A stretch of DNA of 64,000 nucleotides from Microbacterium jejuense (GCF_019511665.1 NZ_JAEUAW010000010.1:62001-126000); one strand, 5' to 3'; positions 45,294-56,850 are shown, counted from the first letter of the stretch. Notes: a model not told the origin generated them from the sequence alone. A program made the numbers and translations.

Positions 45294-46033
45294 CGGTGGC
45301 CTTCCTGCGGGGCTGTCGCGACGTGAGAGAGCGAGCGGATGCCGCGTTCCAGATGCCACTGGGCGTACGCGGCGATGAGACCCGACGCCGCCGCCGTCGA
45401 GCCCGGGGCGGCGGCATCCACCACGTCCCACTCCCCCGCCATGAGCGATTGCAGGAGTGCGACGGTGGAGGCGTCGACCCGTGCGGCGCCGACCGGTGCG
45501 CAGTCGCGGCACACGATGCCGCCTTGCTGCGCCACGAACGTGTCGTGCGGTCCGGTGCGCCCGCACCGTGCGCACTCGCCGAGGCCGGGCGCCCAGCCCG
45601 ACAGCGCCATGGCCCGCAGCAGGTACGAGTCCAGCACGCTGCGCGCCGCGTGCTCGCCGCGCGAGAGCGCGCGCAGACCGCCGACGAGCAGCAGGTACTG
45701 CTGCGGCGTCGCCTCGGCCTCGTTGAGCCGGTCGGCCGCCTCGACCATCGCGTGCGCCGACGTGTAGCGGTCGTAGTGCGCGACGATGTCGGCGCCGTAC
45801 GACCCGAGCGACTCGGCCTGCTGCACGATGTCGAGCGAGCGGCCCTGGTACAGCTGCACATCGGCCACCATGAAGGGCTCCAGGCGGGAGCCGAACCGCG
45901 ACGACGTGCGGCGCACGCCCTTCGCGACAGCGCGCACCTTGCCGTGACGACGGCTGAGCATCGTCACGATCCTGTCGGCCTCACCCAGCTTGTGGGTGCG
46001 CAGGACCACGACTTCATCGCGGTAGGTGGGCAC
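45290..46033 (-). CDS. recO: DNA repair protein RecO
   Basis: Loads RecA with RecR in RecF-pathway recombination. The 247-residue protein has an N-terminal OB fold ([21 protein letters not shown]), a helical core and a C4-type zinc site (CARCG and CRDC). The GTG at 46033 gives the family start [12 protein letters not shown] and has GATAAT 6 nt upstream. Overlaps uppS by 4 bp. Confidence 0.92.
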   Translation of the reverse strand: MPTYRDEVVVLRTHKLGEADRIVTMLSRRHGKVRAVAKGVRRTSSRFGSRLEPFMVADVQLYQGRSLDIVQQAESLGSYGADIVAHYDRYTSAHAMVEAADRLNEAEATPQQYLLLVGGLRALSRGEHAARSVLDSYLLRAMALSGWAPGLGECARCGRTGPHDTFVAQQGGIVCRDCAPVGAARVDASTVALLQSLMAGEWDVVDAAAPGSTAAASGLIAAYAQWHLERGIRSLSHVATAPQEGHR

Positions 46034-46039
46034 ACGACC

Positions 46040-46045
46040 ATTATC
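46040..46045 (-). promoter_or_regulatory. -10 element of leaderless recO
   Basis: GATAAT on the minus strand, 6 nt before the GTG at 46033. Confidence 0.5.
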
Positions 46046-46094
46046 GCCGTGGGCGCATCGTCGTGGCGTCGCCCGCTCCGGGCGCCGCCACGGC

Positions 46095-46100
46095 GAGAAT
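46095..46100 (+). promoter_or_regulatory. -10 element of the TRIC gene
   Basis: GAGAAT, 6 nt before the GTG at 46107; GGAGGG in between could alternatively be a very close ribosome binding site. Confidence 0.4.
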
Positions 46101-46106
46101 GGAGGG

Positions 46107-46793
46107 GTGAACGAGCCGGTCTTCGTGATTCCGCTGTGGGCGGACCTCACCGCCGTCGGCCTCGGCGGCATCCAGGGGGCGCTGTTCGCGTCGGGATTCC
46201 GCGGTCAGCGGCGACTCGACATGCTGGGCGTCGCCATCATCGGCATCGTCGTCGGCATGGGCGGCGGGCTCATCCGCGACCTCCTGCTGAACGTGGCGCC
46301 GACGACGCTGCAGAGCAACTGGTACCTGCTGACGGCGACGGGTGCGGCGTTGTTCGGGATGCTGCTGGCCGGGCTCTTCCAGCGCCTCAACGCCGTCATC
46401 GTCGGGCTCGATGCGCTCGTGATCGGCCTGTTCGGCGCCTTCGGCACCAGCAAGGCGCTCGTCCTCGGTCTGCCGCTGGTTCCCGCCGTGTTCGTGGGCG
46501 TCTGCTCGGCCGTCGGCGGCGGCATCCTCCGCGACATGATCATGGGCCTGCCCGTCGCGATCATGCACGTCGGCTCGCTGTACGCCGTGGCCGCCGGCGC
46601 AGGATGCCTCGTCCTCGCCTCCGCGCACGAACTGGGCGTCAACATCGTCGCGGCGGCCATCATCGGCATCATCGTGACGGCCGTCATCCGCCTGCTCGCG
46701 GTGATCTTCGACATCTCGCTGCCCGAGCAGCGGGCGCTCTACCGCCGCAAGGTGGCCGTGGAGACCTCGACGATCCCGATCGTCAAGCCCTGA
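46107..46793 (+). CDS. Trimeric intracellular cation channel (TRIC) family protein
   Basis: The 228-residue protein has seven membrane segments arranged as two UPF0126 repeats. Each contains the GGxxRD motif ([13 protein letters not shown] and [12 protein letters not shown]), the hallmark of bacterial TRIC channels. Probable monovalent cation channel. GTG 46107 chosen by the GAGAAT box and by the start [14 protein letters not shown]. Divergent from recO. Confidence 0.88.
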   Translation: MNEPVFVIPLWADLTAVGLGGIQGALFASGFRGQRRLDMLGVAIIGIVVGMGGGLIRDLLLNVAPTTLQSNWYLLTATGAALFGMLLAGLFQRLNAVIVGLDALVIGLFGAFGTSKALVLGLPLVPAVFVGVCSAVGGGILRDMIMGLPVAIMHVGSLYAVAAGAGCLVLASAHELGVNIVAAAIIGIIVTAVIRLLAVIFDISLPEQRALYRRKVAVETSTIPIVKP

Positions 46794-46843
46794 GGCATCC
46801 CCTCAGCCGACGACGCCATCGGCGGACGTCGGCGGGCGAACAC

Positions 46844-46882
46844 CGACGGGTGCACGCGGGGATCGCCCGCGCACACCCGTCG
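46844..46882. terminator. Terminator between TRIC gene and leuA (convergent)
   Basis: A 9-bp lower stem (46844-46852 with 46874-46882), two mismatches, then a 6-bp upper stem and 5-nt loop. Confidence 0.6.
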
Positions 46883-46893
46883 ACGGTCAGCGC

Positions 46894-48800
<1,907 letters not shown>

Positions 48801-48806
48801 GCCCTC

Positions 48807-48812
48807 AGGCTA
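48807..48812 (-). promoter_or_regulatory. -10 element of leuL-leuA
   Basis: TAGCCT on the minus strand, 6 nt before the leader-peptide ATG at 48800. Confidence 0.6.
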
Positions 48813-48905
48813 CACCCGCGATCGCCGCCTGCGCGAACCGGGACCGATCGGGATGCCGCGCACGCGGTTGTGAGACGATCCGTGTCGCGCCGACACCTGC
48901 AGGGT

Positions 48906-49535
48906 ATGAGACGTCTCGTCAGGCCGCTCGGCATCGTCGCCGCCGGCGCCCTCGTCCTCCTCGCCGCGACGGCGTGCGCCACCTCGTCCTCGGGTGCGGG
49001 CACACCGCATCCGTCGCTCGGAGCGGTCACGCCGGTGCCTCCGCAGGGCGAGGTGACGGCGACAGGAACCGTGCTCGACGCCGGCGGCGACGTCCGGCTG
49101 TGCCTGGGCCCCGTCGCCGAGTCCTTCCCGCCGCAGTGTTCCGGCATCCCGCTCGAGGGCTGGTCGTGGGACGGCGTCGAGGGCGCCGAGACCTCCGGCG
49201 ACACGACGTGGGGCGCGTATGCCGTGCGCGGCACGTACGACGGCGAGTCGTTCACCGCCACGCAGCCGCCGGTCCTCCTGGCGCTGTACGACCCCATCGC
49301 CCTCCCCGATCCGACGGATGGGAAGCCCGGGGCGGGTGACGACGCCACGCTCGCCGCGATCCAGGCCGAACTGCCCGGCCGGCTGGGCGACTCCTACCTG
49401 GGCTCGACGCCGCAGGACGGCTGGCTGTGGGTCGACGTCGTGTGGGACGACGGCACCTGGCAGGACGCCGCGGACGCGGAGTACGGCGCCGACCTCGTCG
49501 TCGTCCGTTCGGCGATCCGCGACATGGACGGCTGA
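48906..49535 (+). CDS. Putative secreted lipoprotein of unknown function
   Basis: I do not recognise the family. The 209-residue protein has a signal peptide (RPLGIVAAGALVLLAATAC) ending in a weak lipobox with Cys at about 24. A Ser/Gly/Pro linker and a beta-rich domain with a Cys pair follow (VRLCLGP and PPQCSGIP, possibly a disulfide). Its C-terminal part is GWLWVDVVWDDGTWQDA. It is probably lipid-anchored outside the membrane. Convergent with era, 10 bp away. Confidence 0.72.
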   Translation: MRRLVRPLGIVAAGALVLLAATACATSSSGAGTPHPSLGAVTPVPPQGEVTATGTVLDAGGDVRLCLGPVAESFPPQCSGIPLEGWSWDGVEGAETSGDTTWGAYAVRGTYDGESFTATQPPVLLALYDPIALPDPTDGKPGAGDDATLAAIQAELPGRLGDSYLGSTPQDGWLWVDVVWDDGTWQDAADAEYGADLVVVRSAIRDMDG

Positions 49536-49545
49536 GCGCGAGGGC

Positions 49546-50484
49546 TCAGAAGCCGAGGCGTCCGAGCTGCTTCGGATCGCGCTGCCACTCCTTCGCGACG
49601 CGCACGTGGAGCTTCAGGAACACCCTCGTGCCCAGCAGCGGCTCGATCTGCGCGCGAGCGCGCGTGCCGACGTCCTTCAGCCGCGAGCCCTTGTGGCCGA
49701 TGATGATCGCCTTCTGGCTGTCGCGCTCGACGACGATGTTCGCGTAGACGTCGGTGAGGTCGCCGTCCTCGCGCTCGGCGATGTCTTCGATCGTCACGGC
49801 GATCGAGTGCGGCAGCTCGTCACGCACGCCCTCGAGCGCGGCTTCGCGGATGATCTCGGCGACGCGGTCCTCGGTGGACTCGTCGGTCACGACGTCCTCG
49901 GGGTACAGCGCGGGGCCCACGGGCATGAGCGCCAGCAGCTCGTCGCTCAGGACGTCCAGCTGCTCCCGCGTGAACGCCGACAGCGGGATGACCGCCGCCC
50001 AGTCCTCGCGCAGACTGTCGACCTCCATGAGGCGCTCGGTGATCTGATCGCGCGAGGCCGCATCCGTCTTCGTGACGATCGCGACCTTCTTGGCGCGGCC
50101 GTAGCCGTCCAGCGACTCCGCGATGCGACGGTCGCCCGGTCCGACCTTCTCGGTCGCGGGGACGCAGAATCCGATCACGTCGACGTCGCCCAGCACCTGC
50201 TCGACGAGGTCGTTGAGTCGCTGGCCGAGCAGGGTGCGCGGCTTGTGGAGACCCGGCGTGTCGACGATCACGAGCTGACCGCCGGGGCGGTTCAGGATGC
50301 CGCGGATCGCGCGCCTCGTGGTCTGGGGCTTGTCGCTCGTGATGGCGACCTTCTCGCCCACGAGCGCGTTCGTGAGGGTCGACTTGCCGACGTTCGGGCG
50401 GCCGACGAACGTGACGAAGCCGGAGCGCCCGTCGGCGGAGCCGGCAGGCGCATCGGACGGCGGGGTGCTCGGGTACTCGGTCAC
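49546..50484 (-). CDS. era: GTPase Era
   Basis: Binds the 3' end of 16S rRNA and couples 30S assembly to growth. The 312-residue protein has G1 GRPNVGKSTL, G3 DTPGLHKP, G4 TKTD and a C-terminal KH domain (VVERDSQKAIIIGHKGSRLKDVG). Its ATG overlaps the stop of the CNNM/CBS gene (ATGA). Last gene of the hrcA-to-era block. Confidence 0.96.
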   Translation of the reverse strand: MTEYPSTPPSDAPAGSADGRSGFVTFVGRPNVGKSTLTNALVGEKVAITSDKPQTTRRAIRGILNRPGGQLVIVDTPGLHKPRTLLGQRLNDLVEQVLGDVDVIGFCVPATEKVGPGDRRIAESLDGYGRAKKVAIVTKTDAASRDQITERLMEVDSLREDWAAVIPLSAFTREQLDVLSDELLALMPVGPALYPEDVVTDESTEDRVAEIIREAALEGVRDELPHSIAVTIEDIAEREDGDLTDVYANIVVERDSQKAIIIGHKGSRLKDVGTRARAQIEPLLGTRVFLKLHVRVAKEWQRDPKQLGRLGF

Positions 50485-51833
50485 GACGTCTCCTCCTTCT
50501 TCGGCAGCCGGATCTCGCCGGACCGCGGGTTCACGATGCGGATCTCGCCGGTGCGCGGCGAGCGGCCGGGATCGGGCGCGGAGGCGCCGCGCTCGACGAA
50601 CACGGTCGAGATCCCCCGGCCACGGCCTCGCGAGGCTCCGCCGGTCATGACGAGACCGGCGTACTCCGCCGTCGCGCCGGGCTGCGGAACCCGGCCGAGC
50701 GCCTTGCCGAGCAGGCCGCCGATGGAGTCGACGTCCTCATCCTCGAGGTCAAGCCCGAACAGGTCGCCGACCTCGTCGAGGCCGAGCCGCGCGCTGACGC
50801 GATAGTGACCGGGCTCCAGCTCGGTCACCTCCGCGGCGCGGGGGTCGTACTCGTCCGAGATGTCGCCGACCAGCTCCTCGATGAGGTCCTCCAGCGTCAC
50901 GAGCCCCGACACGCCGCCGTACTCGTCGACGACCAGGCACACGTGCACGGCGTCGCGCTTCATCTGCTGCAGCAGGGTCTCGGCCTTCATCGACTCCGGC
51001 ACGAACACCGCGGGCCGCGCGATGCGTGCGATGGGGGCGTCCCGCCAGCCGGACTCGTCGCGGAACCCGAACTGCACGAGGTCCTTGAGGTAGAGCACCC
51101 CGACGACGTCGTCCGCGTCGTCGTCGACGATCGGCACACGCGACACGCCCTTCTCGAGGAAGATCGTCATCGCCTCACGCGTCGAGGTCGAGGCATCCAC
51201 CGTCACCATGTCGGTGCGGGGCACCATGACGGCGCGCACGAAGGTGTCGGTGAAGTCGAACACGGAATGGATGAGCTCACGGTCGTCCTGCTCGATGAGC
51301 TCGTTCTCGGCGGCCTCGTCGATGATGCTGAGCAGCTGCTCCTCGGAGGCGAAGGACGAGCCGCGCGACCCGCCAGGCGTGATGCGGGTCCCGATCACCA
51401 CGAGGCCGTGCGCCAGCGGGCCGAGGATGATGCGCACGCCGCGGATCACGGGAGCTGCGCTGCGCAGCAGGCCCTTGGCGTGCAGGCGGCCGACGGTGCG
51501 AGGGCTCGCGCCCACGACGACGTAGGACACGCCGGTCATGAGCACCGCGGCGGCGAGCATCGCCCACCAGATGTTCGAGAACAGCAGCGTGAACGCGACC
51601 GTGACGAGCACGGCCGCCGTCGTCTCGGCCAGGACGCGGATGAAGAGCACGGCGTTGCTGTGCGCCTCGGGATCGGCGGCGATCCGCTGCAGCGCGTTCG
51701 CGTTGCGGCCGCCGGCACCGAGTTCGGACAGGTCGGCGCGCGAGGTCACGCCGAGCGCCGCGTCGATCGCGACCATCAGCGCGCCGAAGGCGAGCAGCAG
51801 CGCCGCCGCGACGAGGAGCAGGGCAGCGGTCAT
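50481..51833 (-). CDS. Hemolysin-family CNNM/CBS membrane protein
   Basis: The 450-residue protein has an N-terminal CNNM membrane domain of four helices (residues 1-170), then two CBS domains (VPRTDMVTVDAS and FVPESMKAETLLQQMK). A CorC_HlyC domain follows (ELEPGHYRVSARLGLDEVGDLF). Related proteins affect magnesium/cobalt efflux; hemolysin is a historical label. Start ATG 51833 overlaps ybeY by ATGA. The open frame further upstream is in ybeY and is not used. Confidence 0.9.
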   Translation of the reverse strand: MTAALLLVAAALLLAFGALMVAIDAALGVTSRADLSELGAGGRNANALQRIAADPEAHSNAVLFIRVLAETTAAVLVTVAFTLLFSNIWWAMLAAAVLMTGVSYVVVGASPRTVGRLHAKGLLRSAAPVIRGVRIILGPLAHGLVVIGTRITPGGSRGSSFASEEQLLSIIDEAAENELIEQDDRELIHSVFDFTDTFVRAVMVPRTDMVTVDASTSTREAMTIFLEKGVSRVPIVDDDADDVVGVLYLKDLVQFGFRDESGWRDAPIARIARPAVFVPESMKAETLLQQMKRDAVHVCLVVDEYGGVSGLVTLEDLIEELVGDISDEYDPRAAEVTELEPGHYRVSARLGLDEVGDLFGLDLEDEDVDSIGGLLGKALGRVPQPGATAEYAGLVMTGGASRGRGRGISTVFVERGASAPDPGRSPRTGEIRIVNPRSGEIRLPKKEETS

Positions 51834-52300
51834 GCGCGGGGTCGTCGGCGTTCGGACGCCTGGAACGACGCGATGAGCTCGCGCTGCAGGCCGAACATCT
51901 CGCGCTCCTCTTCGGGCTCGGCGTGGTCGAAGCCGAGCAGGTGCAAAAGCCCGTGGGTGGTGAGGAGGATGAGCTCGTCGAGCGTCGAGTGCTTCGCGGC
52001 GACGGCCTGCGTCTCGGCGACCTGCGGGCACAGCACGATGTCGCCGAGGAGACCGGCCGGCGTGGGCATGTCTTCGGTGCCGGGGCGCAGCTCGTCCATG
52101 GGGAAGCTCAGCACGTCGGTCGGGCCGGGCTCGTCCATCCACTGCACGTGCAGCGCCTCCATGGCGCCCTCGTCCACAAGCAGGATCGCCACGTCGGCGT
52201 CGGGGCTGACGTGCAGCTCGGCGAGATTGTGCTCCATGAGACGCAGCAGCACCGCCTCGTCGACGGCGATGCCCGACTCGTTGCCGATCTCGATGGTCAT
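51830..52300 (-). CDS. ybeY: rRNA maturation endonuclease YbeY
   Basis: Zinc endoribonuclease for 16S rRNA 3' maturation and 70S quality control. The 156-residue protein has the zinc motif HGLLHLLGFDH. ATGA overlaps on both sides, with phoH upstream and the CNNM/CBS gene downstream, point to strict translational coupling. Confidence 0.95.
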   Translation of the reverse strand: MTIEIGNESGIAVDEAVLLRLMEHNLAELHVSPDADVAILLVDEGAMEALHVQWMDEPGPTDVLSFPMDELRPGTEDMPTPAGLLGDIVLCPQVAETQAVAAKHSTLDELILLTTHGLLHLLGFDHAEPEEEREMFGLQRELIASFQASERRRPRA

Positions 52301-53388
52301 GAGCGTCCTCGCTTCGGAAGGTGGTCACGGGGGCCGCCGGAGCGCGGCATCCCCGCGCGCCGCTCGGCGCGGTTGGCGAACTCGGACGCCTCGTCCCGCT
52401 CGCGGCGGGCGGCCAGACGCAGCTCGTCGTACTCGCTGTACGCGTCGACGATGCGCCCGACCAGGTTGTGGCGCACGACGTCGTCGCTCGTGAGGTAGGC
52501 GAAGTGGATGTCGTCGATGTCCTTCAGGACGCGCGTGACGAGCCGCAGCCCCGACGCGCCCTGCGGCAGGTCGACCTGGGTGATGTCGCCCGTCACGACC
52601 ATGCGCGTGCCGAAGCCGAGCCGCGTGAGGAACATCTTCATCTGCTCGGGCGTGGTGTTCTGCGCCTCGTCGAGCACGACGAACGAGTTGTTCAGCGTGC
52701 GGCCGCGCATGTACGCCAGCGGTGCGACCTCGATGGTGCCCGTCGCCATGAGCTTGGGCACGATCTCGGGGTCCATCATCTCGTTGAGCGCGTCGTACAG
52801 CGGCCGCAGGTACGGGTCGATCTTGTCGGTCAGGGTGCCGGGCAGGAACCCGAGCCGCTCCCCCGCCTCGACGGCCGGACGCGTGAGGATGATGCGGTCG
52901 ACCTCCTTGCGCTGCAGGGCCTGCACCGCCTTCGCCATCGCGAGGTAGGTCTTTCCTGTGCCGGCAGGTCCGATGCCGAACACGATCGTGTTCTCTTCGA
53001 TCGCATCGACGTATGCCTTCTGCCCGAGGGTCTTGGGGCGGATCACGCGTCCGCGCGACGACAGGATCGCCTCGCCGAGCACCTCCGAGGGGCGCGGTCC
53101 GCCGTCCGAGCGGAGGATGCGATTGGATGCCGCCACGTCGGCCTCGCCGAGCGCGTGCCCGGCCTGGGTCATCGCGAGCAGCTCGTCGACGAGCGAACGC
53201 GCCGCCGCGACGGCGTCGGCCTCGCCGGTCAGGGTGATCTCGTTGCCGCGCACGTGGACGTCGACGCCCGGATGCTCCTTCTCGACGACGCGCAGCAGGC
53301 GGTCCTGCGGACCGAGCAGCTGCACCATGGCGACGCCGTCGGCGTAGACCCGGTCGGTGACGGGATTGTCAGCAGGGTGTTCAGGCAC
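52297..53388 (-). CDS. phoH: PhoH-like ATPase
   Basis: A P-loop ATPase of RNA-linked function, almost always beside ybeY. From GTG 53388 the protein has 363 residues. Walker A is FGIGPAGTGKTYLAMA, Walker B is FVVLDEAQN, and an N-terminal KH-like segment (VVEKEHPGVDVHVRGNEITLTG) precedes them. GTG 53388 is favoured by GAGAAG about 7 nt upstream; an ATG at 53403 in the same frame is the alternative. Both overlap or abut the end of the HIT gene. Confidence 0.92.
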   Translation of the reverse strand: MPEHPADNPVTDRVYADGVAMVQLLGPQDRLLRVVEKEHPGVDVHVRGNEITLTGEADAVAAARSLVDELLAMTQAGHALGEADVAASNRILRSDGGPRPSEVLGEAILSSRGRVIRPKTLGQKAYVDAIEENTIVFGIGPAGTGKTYLAMAKAVQALQRKEVDRIILTRPAVEAGERLGFLPGTLTDKIDPYLRPLYDALNEMMDPEIVPKLMATGTIEVAPLAYMRGRTLNNSFVVLDEAQNTTPEQMKMFLTRLGFGTRMVVTGDITQVDLPQGASGLRLVTRVLKDIDDIHFAYLTSDDVVRHNLVGRIVDAYSEYDELRLAARRERDEASEFANRAERRAGMPRSGGPRDHLPKRGRS

Positions 53389-53728
53389 CGAGGCTCTTCT
53401 CATCGAGTCCGCCTGCCAGGACGTGCGCGTGCACGTGGAAGACGGTCTGGCCCGCGTGCGGGCCGGTGTTGAATACGAGGCGGAAGTCGCCGTCGGACAG
53501 TTCGGCGGCGACGGTGTTGGCGAGTCCGACGAGCTCTGCCATCAGGTCGGGGTCGGCTGCGGCGAGCTCGACGACGTTGCGGTACTCCTGCGAGCGCGGA
53601 AAGACCACGACGTGGACAGGAGCCTGCGGGGCGATGTCTTTGATCGCGACCGCGTTCTCGGTCTCACCGACGAATTCGGCAGGGATCTCTCCGTTCAGAA
53701 TGCGGGTGAAGATCGAGGGTTCGGTCAT
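53381..53728 (-). CDS. Histidine triad (HIT) nucleotide-binding protein
   Basis: The 115-residue HINT-type nucleotide phosphoramidate hydrolase has the triad HVHAHVL near the C-terminus and the start SIFTRILNGEIPAEF. A TAGACT box lies 6 nt before the ATG, so although it follows rsmE on the same strand it has its own leaderless promoter. Confidence 0.93.
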   Translation of the reverse strand: MTEPSIFTRILNGEIPAEFVGETENAVAIKDIAPQAPVHVVVFPRSQEYRNVVELAAADPDLMAELVGLANTVAAELSDGDFRLVFNTGPHAGQTVFHVHAHVLAGGLDEKSLGA

Positions 53729-53734
53729 GCGGCA

Positions 53735-53740
53735 AGTCTA
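53735..53740 (-). promoter_or_regulatory. -10 element of leaderless HIT gene
   Basis: TAGACT on the minus strand, 6 nt before the ATG at 53728; an internal promoter for the HIT-phoH-ybeY-CNNM-era part of the block. Confidence 0.55.
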
Positions 53741-53783
53741 CCGACGCGGCCCCCGAGCGGGCCCAGGGGCCCACGCAGCCGGT

Positions 53784-54521
53784 TCACCAGCGTCCGAGGA
53801 GCGTGCTCACGACGGCGAGGGCGGCGGGTCCGGCGGTCGAGGTGCGCAGCACCGTGTCGCCCAGACGCACCGGCCGTGCGCCGCCCGTGGTGAGGGCGCC
53901 CAGCTCTTCCGGTGCGATCCCGCCCTCCGGTCCGACCACGAGCACGATGTCGCGGCCGTCCGCGGCGTCCAGCGCGAGGTCGCTCAGCGCGTCCTCGGCC
54001 GTCGGCTCCAGGACGAGGACGAGGGATGCCGCGGCCCGCTGCACGAGCGCGGCGGTGGTGGTGAGCTCCACGACATCGGGCAGCCACGCGCGGTGAGCCT
54101 GCTTGGCCGCCTCGCGGGCGATCGTCGCCCAGCGCGCCCGGCCCTTGGCGGCCTTGGCCGCGTCCCACCGCGACACGCTGCGCGACGCCTGCCAGGGCAC
54201 GATCTCGTCCACGCCGAGCTCGGTCGCCGCCTGGACCGCCAGCTCGTCGCGGTCCCCCTTGGCCAGCGCCTGCACGAGCACGACGCGAGGGCGGGGGGCG
54301 GCGGCATCCATCCGCTGCTCGATGCGGACGACCACCTCGCGGGGCGCGACGGACTCGACCCTGCCCGTCAGCCACGCGCCGCGGCCGTCGCCGAGGGTGA
54401 CCTCCTCGCCGACGCGCACGCGGCGGACGGTCGCGGCATGGTGCGCCTCGGTGCCCGTCAGCGTCACCGCGTCGCCGGCCGCGGCCGTCGCCGGCTCGTC
54501 GAGGAGGAAGTGCAGGGCCAC
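53784..54521 (-). CDS. rsmE: 16S rRNA (uracil-1498-N3)-methyltransferase
   Basis: SPOUT methyltransferase acting on 30S subunits. The 245-residue protein has an N-terminal PUA-like domain (HHAATVRRVRVGEEVTLGDG) and a C-terminal knot with VVGPEGGIAPEE and RLGDTVLRTSTAGPAAL. GTG start at 54521, 3 bp after the dnaJ stop. Confidence 0.93.
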   Translation of the reverse strand: MALHFLLDEPATAAAGDAVTLTGTEAHHAATVRRVRVGEEVTLGDGRGAWLTGRVESVAPREVVVRIEQRMDAAAPRPRVVLVQALAKGDRDELAVQAATELGVDEIVPWQASRSVSRWDAAKAAKGRARWATIAREAAKQAHRAWLPDVVELTTTAALVQRAAASLVLVLEPTAEDALSDLALDAADGRDIVLVVGPEGGIAPEELGALTTGGARPVRLGDTVLRTSTAGPAALAVVSTLLGRW

Positions 54522-54524
54522 GGA

Positions 54525-55640
54525 TCAGCCGTTCCGGAAGCGGTCGCGCAGCTTCGAGAAGAGCCCCTGGTGGAACTCCGCGAGCTTCGGGGCCGGAGCC
54601 TTCGTGCGCTTGGCGAACTCCTCGATGAGGGCGCGCTCCTTGTGGTCGAGCCGCGTCGGCGTGACCACGTGCACGCCGACCTTGAGGTCGCCGCGCTGCG
54701 AGCCGCGCAGCGGTGTGATGCCGCGGCCCTTGACCGTCAGGACGTCGCCGGCCTGCACGCCCGGGCGCACCTCGAGGTCGACCGGACCGTCGAGCGACTC
54801 GATCGTCGTTGTGGTGCCGAGGATCGCGTCCGGCATCGACACCTCGAGCGTCGCGAGCAGGTCGTCGCCGTCACGGCTGAACACCTCGTGCGGCGTGACG
54901 GTGACCTCGATGTACAGGTCGCCGTTGGGACCGCCCGCGGGACCGACCTCGCCCGAGCCGGGCAGCTGCAGCCGCAGGCCCGTCTCGACGCCGGCGGGGA
55001 TGTCGAGCGACACCGTGCGGCGCGAGCGCACGCGTCCCTGCCCCTGGCACGTGGCGCACGGGTATGGGATGGTCGTGCCGTAGCCCTGGCATACGTTGCA
55101 GGGCTGGGTGGTGACGACGTTGCCGAGGAGGCTCCGCACCTGGCGCTGCACGTGACCGGTGCCGTGGCAGATGTCGCAGGTGACAGGGGTGGTGCCGGGT
55201 TGGCAGCACGAGCCCTCGCACGTCTCGCACAGCACCGCGGTGTCGACCTCGATGTCGCGGTGCACGCCGAACACGACGTCGCCGAGCTCGAGGGTGACGC
55301 GCACGAGGGCGTCCTGGCCGCGCTCGCGGCGCGAACGGGGTCGCCCGCCGCGTGCGCCGCCGGCCGCGCCGAAGAAGGTCTCGAAGATGTCGCCGAACCC
55401 GCCGAAGCCGCCGGCTCCGCCGCCGAACGGCGAGTCGCCGCCGCCCATGTCGTAGCGGGCGCGCTGATCGGGGTCGCTCAGGACGTCGTACGCATGGGTC
55501 ACCAGCTTGAACCGCTCGGATGCCTCCTCACCCGGGTTCACGTCCGGGTGCAGCTGGCGCGCCAGGCGCCGGTAGGCCTTCTTGATCTCGTCGGGGGTGG
55601 CGTCGCGTGAGACGCCGAGGACCTCGTAGTGGTCAGCCAC
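54525..55640 (-). CDS. dnaJ: Chaperone DnaJ, HrcA-regulated (DnaJ2 type)
   Basis: Hsp40 co-chaperone of DnaK. The 371-residue protein has a J domain with LHPDVNPG and a Gly/Phe-rich stretch at about 75-95. The cysteine-rich zinc domain has four repeats: [24 protein letters not shown] and CATCQGQG. The first ends in Cys where Gly is usual. A C-terminal substrate domain follows. The GTG at 55640 has AAGG 5-6 nt upstream. Second gene of the CIRCE-controlled hrcA-dnaJ unit; dnaK is not here. Confidence 0.95.
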   Translation of the reverse strand: MADHYEVLGVSRDATPDEIKKAYRRLARQLHPDVNPGEEASERFKLVTHAYDVLSDPDQRARYDMGGGDSPFGGGAGGFGGFGDIFETFFGAAGGARGGRPRSRRERGQDALVRVTLELGDVVFGVHRDIEVDTAVLCETCEGSCCQPGTTPVTCDICHGTGHVQRQVRSLLGNVVTTQPCNVCQGYGTTIPYPCATCQGQGRVRSRRTVSLDIPAGVETGLRLQLPGSGEVGPAGGPNGDLYIEVTVTPHEVFSRDGDDLLATLEVSMPDAILGTTTTIESLDGPVDLEVRPGVQAGDVLTVKGRGITPLRGSQRGDLKVGVHVVTPTRLDHKERALIEEFAKRTKAPAPKLAEFHQGLFSKLRDRFRNG

Positions 55641-55689
55641 TTTCGCCTTCCTGCCGCGGCCGGGCCGCGGGATCGTGTCTGCGCGTGTG

Positions 55690-56730
55690 TCAGCGGGAGG
55701 GATCGTCCTGCTCGAGCATGCGCGTGAGATAGCGCGCGACGGCACGGACCGCCGCGAGGTTCGTCGGGTAGTCCATACGCGTCGGCCCCAGCACGCCGAC
55801 GCGGGCACGGGAGCCCGTCGCGTCGTAGTCGCTCGTGACGACGGATGCCTCGCCCAGCCCGAAAGGCTCGTTCTCGCGGCCGATGCTGGCAGCGAGGCCC
55901 TGTTCGTCGGCGACCATCTCGCCCATGAGGCGCAGCAGCGTCACCTGCTCCTCGATGGCCTCCAGGAGCGGGTAGATGCTGCCGCGGAAGTCGGACTCGC
56001 GCCGCGCCAGGTTGGCGCTGCCGGCCATCACCAGCTTGTCCTGGCGGAACTCCTCGAGCTCCTCGGCGACCGCCCGCACGATCTCGTCCGTCGCGCGCAC
56101 GTGGGCCGGCGCCTGCGCGGACGGCGCCGCGAGGCGGTCGGCGATGCGCTGCAGCCCGTCCCGCACCGGGCGTCCGACGAGCAGCGTTCCCAGCTCCGCC
56201 CGGATGCGTGCGAGGTCGGCGTCGTCGAACTCGTCGCCGACGAACGTCAGCCGCTGAGACACGCGGCCGGTATCGGTGACGACGATCACGAGCATGCGGC
56301 CCCCGCCGAGCTGCACGAGCTCGACGTGCGTGACGTTCGCGCGGGCGAACGACGGGTACTGCACGATGGCCACCTGGCCGGTGAGCTGCGTGAGCGCTCG
56401 AACCGTGCGGACGAGCACGTCGTCCAGGTCGCCCGAGCCATCGAGGAACGACGCGATCGCCGCCCGCTGTCCGGGGCTCAGCGGGCGCAGCTCGGCCAGG
56501 TGGTCGACGAAGACCCGATAGCCCTTGTCGGTGGGCACGCGGCCCGAGGACGTGTGCGGGGCGACGATGAGGTCCTCGTCCTCCAGCAGCGCCATGTCGT
56601 TGCGGATCGTCGCGGCCGACACGCCGAAGGCGTGGCGCTCGACGATGGTCTTGCTGCCGACCGGCTCGCGCGTGTCGACGTAGTCCTGGACGATCGCGCG
56701 CAGCACCTGCAGACCTCGCTCGCTGACCAT
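55690..56730 (-). CDS. hrcA: Heat-inducible transcriptional repressor HrcA
   Basis: Represses heat-shock genes by binding CIRCE. The 346-residue protein has an N-terminal winged helix ([32 protein letters not shown]) with the family start [14 protein letters not shown], then a GAF-like and dimerisation region. ATG 56730 has GAGGAGGC upstream. A CIRCE element covers its own promoter, so it is autoregulated. Confidence 0.96.
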   Translation of the reverse strand: MVSERGLQVLRAIVQDYVDTREPVGSKTIVERHAFGVSAATIRNDMALLEDEDLIVAPHTSSGRVPTDKGYRVFVDHLAELRPLSPGQRAAIASFLDGSGDLDDVLVRTVRALTQLTGQVAIVQYPSFARANVTHVELVQLGGGRMLVIVVTDTGRVSQRLTFVGDEFDDADLARIRAELGTLLVGRPVRDGLQRIADRLAAPSAQAPAHVRATDEIVRAVAEELEEFRQDKLVMAGSANLARRESDFRGSIYPLLEAIEEQVTLLRLMGEMVADEQGLAASIGRENEPFGLGEASVVTSDYDATGSRARVGVLGPTRMDYPTNLAAVRAVARYLTRMLEQDDPSR

Positions 56731-56763
56731 CCCGCCTCCTCGCCTCGCCGTGGACGCCATGCA

Positions 56764-56795
56764 CTGGCACTCGCATGTCTGGAGTGCCAATTCTA
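56764..56795 (-). promoter_or_regulatory. CIRCE operator and -10 element of hrcA-dnaJ
   Basis: On the minus strand TTGGCACTC-n9-GAGTGCCAG (56764-56790), a near-perfect CIRCE inverted repeat. TAGAAT (56790-56795) immediately precedes it, so HrcA would sit on the transcription start. Confidence 0.92.
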
Positions 56796-56850
56796 TCCGA
56801 TCGGCATCCGGTCATCGCCGAGCGCGCGGCGCGAGTCGGCGCAGCCTCCG

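Noticed and set aside
44469-45575. Longer UppS start at 45575
   Set aside because: It would overlap recO by nearly 300 bp; GTG 45293 shares GTGA with the recO stop and gives a normal-length enzyme.
50481-52328. N-terminal extension of the CNNM/CBS protein
   Set aside because: The extension is out-of-frame ybeY sequence rich in Arg/Ala; the ATGA overlap at 51833 gives the true start.
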